Of a DNA stretch of 64,000 nt, positions 56,901-64,000 are shown one piece after another (the stretch's first letter is position 1; every line of letters starts with the position of its first letter). Below the pieces are notes generated by a model, which saw only the letters and a list, made by a program, of their open reading frames with translations, was not told the DNA's origin and did not search any database. The stretch spans positions 305,060-369,059 of the forward strand of contig CAJNDT010005924.1 in assembly GCA_905221615.1 (NCBI GenBank), read 5' to 3'. The translations under genes and the position numbers were made by a program. The DNA comes from Symbiodinium sp. CCMP2592 (taxonomy: Eukaryota > Sar > Dinophyceae > Suessiales > Symbiodiniaceae).

Positions 56901-58862
56901 GGTCAAAAATGAGACTGGAAAAATTGCGATGTTAAAATTCAGATCAGGAGGTTAGAAAAAGATACGATGTCTTAAAAAACTGCGAGGTTAAATAAAAAAA
57001 GATATGCCCAATCAATATTTCCGACCACCAGAAACTTCAGACCACTGAAGACATTCTCGGGCGAGGCATAAACTTGACTGATAAATCCTGCTTTGAGGTC
57101 GTCGGCGATTTCGAGTAAATCAGTGCTGGTGGTGGCGGTTATAGACCCAGCCCTAGCCCAACGGGCTTACTTGCCGAGCAGCAGGGAAGCGTACACTTGC
57201 CAAGGCATCACCTTGGACACGTCTCAAGGCAAACAGCAGCATGTCTGAACACAGGGAGATGAGCTTCACCCGGGCATATTACGCGAGAGCTGATGAGAGA
57301 ATGTGCAATGTCGTTTCGACGCATTGGGGCGTAGCCCGCACGTTGCAATGTGGCAGGATGTTCGAGTGCCGCCCACGACGGTGCTGATTCGCTGACCTAG
57401 GACTTAGATGGCAGTATCACGCCAAAAGATCTCCAACACTTCACCGACAACGAGCCAAAGGAACAACACCTCAGAAGGAGTACTTGGGGTGCATTTGAAC
57501 TACTAGTGACACTCCATGACAGCAATAACGACCGCTCCGGCCTCGATGGTTCGATGCCCTAAAAGACCCCACGCGTCCCGCCTCGCCCAGGAAGGCGAAG
57601 TTCAGGAAGGAGGAGACCACCGGCTCGGAGGCCTCCGGACTCTGTGGCGAGCGCCAGGTTCTGTATGCGATGTCTGCCCCCTACGTGGCTAAAAATCACC
57701 GTGCTTGATGGCAACAAAATGCCCGAAGGAGATCACAGACGCTGAAGTGGCCGATTGGCGAAGTCTCAATCCAGACAAGCGCCTTCACGATGTGGCCAAA
57801 GGAGACCGCCCCAGCAAAGAAGGCGATAACCTGAGACCCGGGCTGGTTTGGCGACCTGCTCCTTCGATGCCGATAAGCCTTGGGGTCCTGGCTGCACCGA
57901 CGTGCGTCGCCAAGTGGCCCAGCCTTTGAGTTGCGGCATGGAGAATCACGTTACGCAGCTTAGAGCCTGTGCCGATTCTGTCGGAGACGCTTCAGGCTGG
58001 CTAAAGCGATTATGTTTTTCCGTCACTCTGTAAGGGCCTGGGAACTTCCAAACAAACCACCGGGCACCGCACGCGGAGGGCGCCAGCGTCACGGCTTGGG
58101 AGACGGTGAGCTTCGGAGTCTGCAAGGCATGGGCCAATGGGCCAGCAACGGGCAGCAAAGCTGGAGACAAGTGCGATCTGAGGCCTTGCGGATGCGCAGG
58201 ATCCTTAGGCGGTGGGAATGCAGGCGGATGGAGGGAGAATCAGTGTAGGTCAACAGGCTGGGGCAAGCCCTGGTCTCAGCTGAGGCTCCAAAGAGGCACA
58301 AAGATCAGCCATCCGAAGGACATCTGCCAAAGTGCGCACGCCCAGGGGTAGGGGTACGAAATCCTTGGTCAACAGATCGGAGAACTCCCACTGGCCGGGC
58401 CGGGCCCCGGCTCGCCCCGGCTCGCCCCGGCTCGCATCGCGTCACAATGTCCGCCAGAGCACAAAGCTTTCTTGTTGTAGATGTTGTAGCCTCGGACAGC
58501 CCACAGCGAAGCGAGGCGAAGCGAGGCGGCGAGGCGGCGAGGCGGAGTGAAAAAACTGCCCACGTCTCATGCAGCCACAGCCCACAGCCGGGCACGGCAT
58601 GACATGCTCATGACTCATCTGAGGCCGAGGCCAATGTTAAAGGCATACCACAACACGATGTAGACGATCACACCGAACTTGTCCTTACACGGGCTCAAGA
58701 CTGGCTGTTGCGGTCAACGCCCACCGGCTCATGGGCTGAAGCTCTTCTGAGGCTAGCCAAACACAGGGCCACAAGACCAGGAAGACCTTCACACTCGGCC
58801 GTACAGGTCCAAGGCACCATGAAGCTCTTCTCCTTCTTGCTCTCTGTCGGCTCCTCTGATAC
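50935..58862 (-). CDS. Triose-phosphate/phosphate translocator family (plastid membrane)
   Basis: This family of multi-helix membrane proteins exchanges phosphorylated C3, C5 or C6 sugars for phosphate across plastid membranes. Minus-strand exons match in order: 58686-58621 (FGVIVYIVLWYAFNIGLG), 58491-58462 (GYNIYNKKAL), 58365-58279 (YPYPWACALWQMSFGWLIF), 58130-58080 (TPKLTVSQAVTLAP), 57928-57887 (LGHLATHV), 57820-57781 (GAVSFGHIVKAL), 57637-57573 (ASEPVVSSFLNFAFLGE), 57213-57172 (PWQVYASLLLGK), 52413-52341 (LTIMATFMLIPISLFIEGP), 51823-51757 (FYYYMYNEVAFLALGKLDPV), 51631-51602 (SHAVCNTMKR), 51277-51192 (VVIIITAIFVFRNPVTGLG) and 51083-50935 (LYSLAKNKYAKPL, stop). At least one exon between 57172 and 52413 was not found. 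A lead-in piece, EEPTESKKEKSF, lies at 58862-58825. The targeting peptide should lie upstream. The substrate cannot be told from motifs. Confidence 0.85.
53353..53395. repeat. (CA)n microsatellite
   Basis: ACACAC/ATACACAC units within the long presumed intron of the translocator gene; a second short CA run is at 53509-53522. Confidence 0.9.
54610..54795. repeat. Degenerate 33-38 bp repeat
   Basis: About five loose copies of a unit with TGTATTTCT followed by AAA and CCTATTCAA-like ends, in the presumed translocator intron. Confidence 0.6.
55985..56690. repeat. Degenerate GGCGGAGCCGTTACAATCTAG minisatellite
   Basis: About 30 loose copies of a 19-25 base unit alternating GGCGGAGCCGTTACAATCTA with GGCGGTGCCGTAAAACTAGT forms. 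It lies in the large presumed intron of the translocator gene. It has no open frame of note. Confidence 0.85.
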
Positions 58863-58899
58863 GATTGAGGACATCGACAGACAGGAGCTCACGCCGAAG

Positions 58900-59516
58900 A
58901 CATACTGCGACCACAGCTAGGACTTCTGCTCTTACTTGCAGTCTCCATCACAATCGTCATTTGCGTCCTCCTCCAACCCCCTGCTGCTGCCCTTCTCCTA
59001 CTCTCCTACTCCCAGAACTGTCAACTACTACGACGGCGACCACTACAATTGCTGCCACAAATATCGATGGTTCGCTTGTACGACAAAACTCTGCACGGTG
59101 CACCTCCGCTGCAGCCTCCGACGCCTCGGAGGCTGCTCGCATGGCGACCTGTGCAATGCCCGAGCGATGCTATACTGGGAGACGGCATCGTAGTATCATT
59201 TACACCGTTCGCGTTCCCAACGGGAATGAAGAAGCAGGATACGGGTAGCAGGTTGATACTGACTGTGTTAACTATTAACTCGTGGCCAGTGCTAGTTGGG
59301 CTCAGTATGGACATGTCAACCACAATGTCAATCAAAACAATAGCAGAATTCGGACATACTTTCGTGAGCGTGAGTACCATGCTCTTGTCCTCTGCGCTAC
59401 AAATAAACTCCACGGTAACTATCAGCATCTGTGAGGGCAACGAAAAAGACACAGCTCGATAAAGAAGATGATGATGAGGAGGAGGATGATGATGATGTGA
59501 TGATGTGCTGATGATG

Positions 59517-59548
<32 letters not shown>

Positions 59549-60129
59549 GTGATCATGATCGTGATGGCGGTGATGGTCATGATGGTGATGGTGATGGTCA
59601 TGGTGACGGTCGTGTCGTGATCGTGGTCATTGTCATGGTGATGGTGGCTATTGACTGCAACGGGGACGACGGGACATGAAGACCCCAAACAACAGCTGGA
59701 GCACTGCGCAGCCCGCCGCTGCCAAGGCCAAGGAGACCTGAGGTTCACCGGATCACCGCTATGTGCTTCCGTTGTGGCACGGCAGCCGCAAGGACTACAC
59801 CCAGAGAGGTGTTCCAAAAAAGACGGGCGGAGAACACGGCAGAGGATGGATTGGGCTGATTTATCGTCGGCATTTGGGGCTTCATGCTGCTCCAGACAGC
59901 TGAAACTCGCGGGCTCTGCAAGCTCAATATTTCCTCGTTGTAGCACAGCACCAAGCACTCCCAGCTCAGCTCATAACTGCATCTGTTGCACGCGAATCAT
60001 CTGGCACTTTGTCCTCACGACGCAAGCTTTCAGCATTGTGGGGAACACGGAGAACTCTGCTTACTCCGAGCTGCAACTGCACCACTCAACATTCTGAAAA
60101 GCATGGACTGACATAGGGAGGGAAAGAGC

Positions 60130-60165
<36 letters not shown>

Positions 60166-62728
60166 CAATATGTTTTTGGATCTGACCACTACAGGCACAA
60201 AAACAACTTGCTGTGCCAGCGTCAGCACTGTTTGATGACAGAGCCTCTGTGGGTGGAGGCTTTTCCCGGGAAACAAGCCGTCGCGTCTGCGAACAAACGC
60301 ATTCCAGGCCTGCGGTCGAGAAGACTGGAAGCTTCTGCCGGCAAAGTTTCCGAACCTCGGGTGAATGCGATGAAAGAAAGTATAGGAGGACATGCATCTC
60401 GACCTGGGCCCAGCAATCAGGGAAAAAACCATAGAAAGCCCGGTCTATGGATGCCCAGCGACGAGGAGGTCGGAAGAGGCTCTGCGACGCCCTGATGGGC
60501 AAGCGGAAAGAGGTTTTCTTGAGGATGTTGGAAGAGTCGGGCCTGACCTTCGAAATACCGGAATCAACTCCCGAAACTACCCTCCTCGACTGAAACTTTG
60601 CAGGCTTGAATTCCGGAAATTTCGATAAGGCAAGACTCCAGGTTCGGCCCCTGCATCCCACTGATAAGCACGCACGCTGTACAGCCTCGATGCCGGCCGT
60701 TGTCCGCGTTCGCGTGGTCGGCGGCACGGCGAAGCTTTGCTCGCCAAGCAAAACGCTTAAGGCGATGGTGAGGAGGAGGATCGCCGTGCCTTTCCAGGAC
60801 TTTGCTTCCGTCTATCAAAGTCAGGAGGCAAATGTGCACAGTCACTGCGGCAGGTCACGACGCTTTTTGATGCGCAGACATGCTTCTGAACATGTTCCAG
60901 GGCTCTTAAAGATGATGCGACAACACTGCGATGACACGGGTGGAGGCTCGTTCATCCGCATGTGTTCCTCGTGTTTGCGGCCGAGCGTCCGCGAAGCGGC
61001 CTCAACCTGGGTGAGAATATGCAGCAATAAGAAGAAAAGGACGCTGCATGTCGGCTTCCAGTCATAATCAGATAGGCTGCATTCTCGGCGCAGCCATGGC
61101 CCGCAGCCGCTTTTGGGAAGAGCCTGGAGACTTTCGGGGCAAATCCACGTCGTACCATGCACTATCATGCGCACTTGCAAGCAGCGTGCGCCTCAAAATC
61201 TGGCCCTGCGAAGTGAAACTTCGACAAAAATGCGCTTTTGAGCCAATGGCACGGACCACCCGCGTCTGCTTCATGCAGCCTACTGAGCTCAGTAATAACT
61301 CAATATAATCATCTGTGTCTCCGGCACAACCCGAGCTCAAGCCCGTACCGCAACGTGAATCGAGACTTACTAGACAGCCTACGAAATCCTCAAACAAGGC
61401 TTCACAGCTTTCCAAAGCTGTTTTGCGCCAAGATCCACCATGGGGCCACCTAGCGACCTTGTGGCCTTGTCCGGAAAGCTTCAAGCTCTGCACGCGACTT
61501 GTCACCAGCACCCTGCCGTCCGGCAATCCGAGAAACAGCCCTGTAGCCCTGCACACGGTGCAAAGCTTGTTGCCCCACGCATGTTCGGCACGCTTCCTTG
61601 GGAGGGGGTCTGGCCAGGATGCGGCGGCGAGCAATTCGGCCATACGCCGTCATCCCAAACCACCAGGGAAGGGCCACAGGGCAGGGACACAGGGCAGGGA
61701 TTAGGGATTGGCTGGGGTTGAAGGGATGAAGGGCCGAGGACAGAGAGTCTGCCCCGGGACTAGGTGAGGCTTCGGGCTCGGGCGCTGCTCACCAGAGGTC
61801 TAAGGCAGCACATTTTTCGTGCCTGGAAAGATCGGCTCCAGGTTGCAGCTCCGGGTCTCGAATCTCATTGGGCGTCGGCCCGTAGCTTTGAGAGACTGCA
61901 ATCTGTGGCCACATGAGACATGAACCAAAATCTCGAGATCAGTGCACCACAAGGGGAGCAGCCCAAGTTCGTCGAAGTTGCGATGCAAATCATATTATGA
62001 GGCCATCAACCCTGAGATTAAGCATGTCCGAAACTAGAAGACCGGCTGAAGGACACCAGAAGTCCAGAAGCATCAACGTGAAGCTCACCTGACGCCTCCG
62101 GCACGGCAAAACTGGCCGCTCACCACCGCCTCGGGCTTCCTGTGCACTGCGGCAGCGATACTTCGGCATTTCTTGAGTTCTGGTCGCAGGTGAATGTTTT
62201 CTCCTCTATTCCACTTGTCCACTGTTCTTATGTTTGCTTTGTGCTCGCTGGCCTTGCGTCCCCCTCGCTGCGTGCTTGTATGAACCGTCCGCGTATGCAT
62301 CCCATGAAGGCAAGCGCAAACCCACGGCCAAGACATGCATGGGTGTGTGTGTGTGTGACCATGCCGTTCGCATCTGTTTGCGATGCACGCCTTTCAGTGG
62401 CAACGCATACAGGCCTGATGTCGACATGGCCTCAAGCGTCTAATGAATACTACAGGTCGGTCACAGAAATTCAGATAGATGGAAAGGTTGCTTTTCAAGT
62501 TTTCACTGGAAACAAGAACCGCCATAAACGAGACCTGACAAGCATGGCAGGAGCACGGCTGCGCCCTCGGCTGCCGCCCCCCTCGGCTCACTGCCAACAG
62601 CACTTCCAACAAACTTCGACGGTGCTCTGGCTGACACAAAACAGCTGTCACCGAAGCGGGTCTAGGACAGTCTCTGTCTGCTGGGCCCTGGACGTAGCTG
62701 CCCCAGCCGCCTCCCGGTCATGGAACAT
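58900..62728. other. Intergenic or unrecognised 5' region
   Basis: Probably holds the translocator's targeting exon(s) near its left end. It contains a GAT/GAT-GGT tract (59465-59645) and a short GA tract (60122-60165). Minus-strand frames of 178, 221 and 191 residues (59958-59422, 60751-60086, 61643-61068) overlap plus-strand frames and have no recognised motif. Confidence 0.4.
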
Positions 62729-62730
62729 GT

Positions 62731-63830
62731 TTAAGAAGCTGTAGCAAACATGCCCAGTGGCCAGCCTCCACCACCACCACCGCCACCGCCTTTCCAGCTG
62801 TCACCTCCCCGGCGAACGCCCGGCTTGGCAACATGGACTGTTCATCATGTCTTCGACCCGAGGCACAAGTTTTGCAATCCAGCAGCCTCACGAAGTCCGA
62901 TAGACGAAGACGCACATGGCGCACATTGTGTCACAATCCTTGCCCGTCCGAGCCTCCACGGCCACCACCGCCGCCACCACCCCGTCCTCCTCAGTGACAC
63001 AGGTTGACACAGGATCCTCAACAACTGCAACAGATTCAGCGATCCCTGGCCACTTGCCGAGAGAGCTTGATCTGCTGATATCCGCTGCTTGCGGCGATGC
63101 GAATTAAGCTTGACAGTGTATGAAGTGCCTCGGACGCTGCACAACCCTTCAGCATGCAAGAGAAATTCGCTTCACGGTCCTGAGCGACCCAAAATGTGCT
63201 CTGTAAACCGCTGCTGAGTTCGGAGATTTCGGCAACTCAGTCGGAGACCCCAGCGCCCGCCGCGCTCTTCTCGCGCAGAGCCAGCCTCAGAAGGCTACAT
63301 GATTGCAGATATTGCAGCTCAGCCCGTGGACAGGGCCCCGTTTGTTCGGAAGGCAAAGAACTTGAATTCCCTGGGCCGGGCACCATGTCTCGCAGGTCGG
63401 CGGGCACGGGCTGATTGGTGCGCTGCATGACCTGGCAGAGTGGCACTGCCACAGCCCAGGTTGCGGTATTGGGTCATGGCCGTGGCCACCTCCATGATGC
63501 CTTTCGCTTTGCCGGCATCTGCTCTTCTATCCAGGAAAGTGACCTGAGCTCGCCAGGTTGGAAGGCTCCGATGTGGCACATCACGATATCAGCGTACCAA
63601 AACAAACTTGGATAGCAACTGAAACACCACATCGGTCTAAGAGCCCGACGGCAAAGCCCTTGCAGCCAGCACGGCCAGTGCGGCCAATCCGGTGCACATA
63701 GTCCTGCAGGGCGCGACGACACACTAAAGCTGATGGCAAGCCACCTGTGTAAACGAGGTCTTCTAAACGGGTCCTCTGTGTTGTTTGCGGCATCATAATT
63801 GACCACTAGGCCAACCTCAAATGCACCAGG
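62731..63830 (-). CDS. DEAD-box RNA helicase, C-terminal exons (5' beyond window)
   Basis: ATP-dependent RNA unwinding enzyme. The second helicase domain is visible: 63826-63791 (GAFEVGLVVNYDAAN, motif V region), then 63704-63641 (DYVHRIGRTGRAGCKGFAVG, motif VI with its ATP- and RNA-contacting Arg residues). Next are 63545-63480 (AGKAKGIMEVATAMTQ) and 63440-63378 (QVMQRTNQPVPADLRDM), matching the family's closing helix (QxVPxxL). Two tail exons follow: about 62987-62940 (GGRGGGGGGRGGSDGQ) and 62826-62731 (RRGGDSWKGGGGGGGGGW, then a stop at 62731-62733). An RGG tail like this is typical of DDX3/DBP2-like members and binds RNA. The first domain (motifs Q, I-III) lies to the right of the window. 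Exon borders are approximate. Confidence 0.8.
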
Positions 63831-64000
63831 CTTGGGCCAGGCTTGGTGCACGGTCTTCTACTTTCCGCCTGCAGGCTCTGCCCGGCAAACCCTTTGTTCC
63901 TTTCTCCTAGGCAAGGGCCTGGGTCCTTGCAGACTAGGCACGGACATTTTCAGAATGCTTGTCATTCTCACCATACACTCTCAGAGTCATAAGTTTAGTT

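Noticed and set aside
60086-60751. 221-residue minus-strand frame
   Set aside because: Ends in a GA microsatellite, has no motif, and a plus-strand frame of comparable length overlaps its start.

Overview
The window looks like nuclear DNA of a dinoflagellate, most likely a photosynthetic, Symbiodiniaceae-like species. The evidence is: plant-type TTTAGGG telomeric repeats at internal sites; genes cut into small exons with AT-rich or microsatellite-filled introns; a tandem array of genes whose products begin with a signal peptide followed by a Phe-Val-Val-Pro plastid-transit start; a relict of the dinoflagellate spliced leader just upstream of a small intronless gene; and a cytosine methyltransferase and a deubiquitinase sitting among element-like sequence. 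The species call is an inference; no marker gene is present.

Layout. 1-3179 (+) is the 3' part of a retroelement-like unit: C2H2 zinc fingers, a separate overlapping ORF in another frame, then a ubiquitin-specific protease domain. It is followed by a TAG/AAT microsatellite. From 4.1 to 22.5 kb the DNA is full of a short GGAGCCT-type repeat. This part carries three minus-strand coding blocks: an unrecognised multi-exon gene (about 4.7-10.9 kb), an intronless C5 cytosine-DNA methyltransferase (11.4-13.0 kb), and a second unrecognised seven-exon gene (17.1-19.2 kb). Degenerate telomeric arrays with an inversion (15.3-16.5 kb), a 12-copy satellite (19.2-22.4 kb) and a cluster of hairpins (22.9-23.1 kb) lie between or beside them.

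An AT-rich island at 23.2-24.2 kb separates this half from the rest, where the GGAGCCT repeat is essentially absent. At 28.8-36.6 kb there are six tandem minus-strand copies of a gene with a plastid-type presequence and one membrane helix; two neighbouring 1362-bp units look identical. At 39.8-40.2 kb is a small secreted Cys-rich ORF with the leader relict. A foldback element (42.6-43.3 kb) sits inside CTA/CTG microsatellites.

The right side holds three recognisable conserved eukaryotic genes, all on the minus strand: coatomer subunit delta (46.6 to 44.1 kb; its C-terminal domain was not found), a plastid triose-phosphate/phosphate translocator family gene (58.9 to 50.9 kb, at least 13 small exons), and the C-terminal exons of a DEAD-box RNA helicase with a Gly/Arg-rich tail, whose 5' end lies beyond the window. 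Every recognised host gene is on the minus strand, as expected of a one-way dinoflagellate gene cluster. Exons were read by eye from conserved motifs, so splice positions are approximate.
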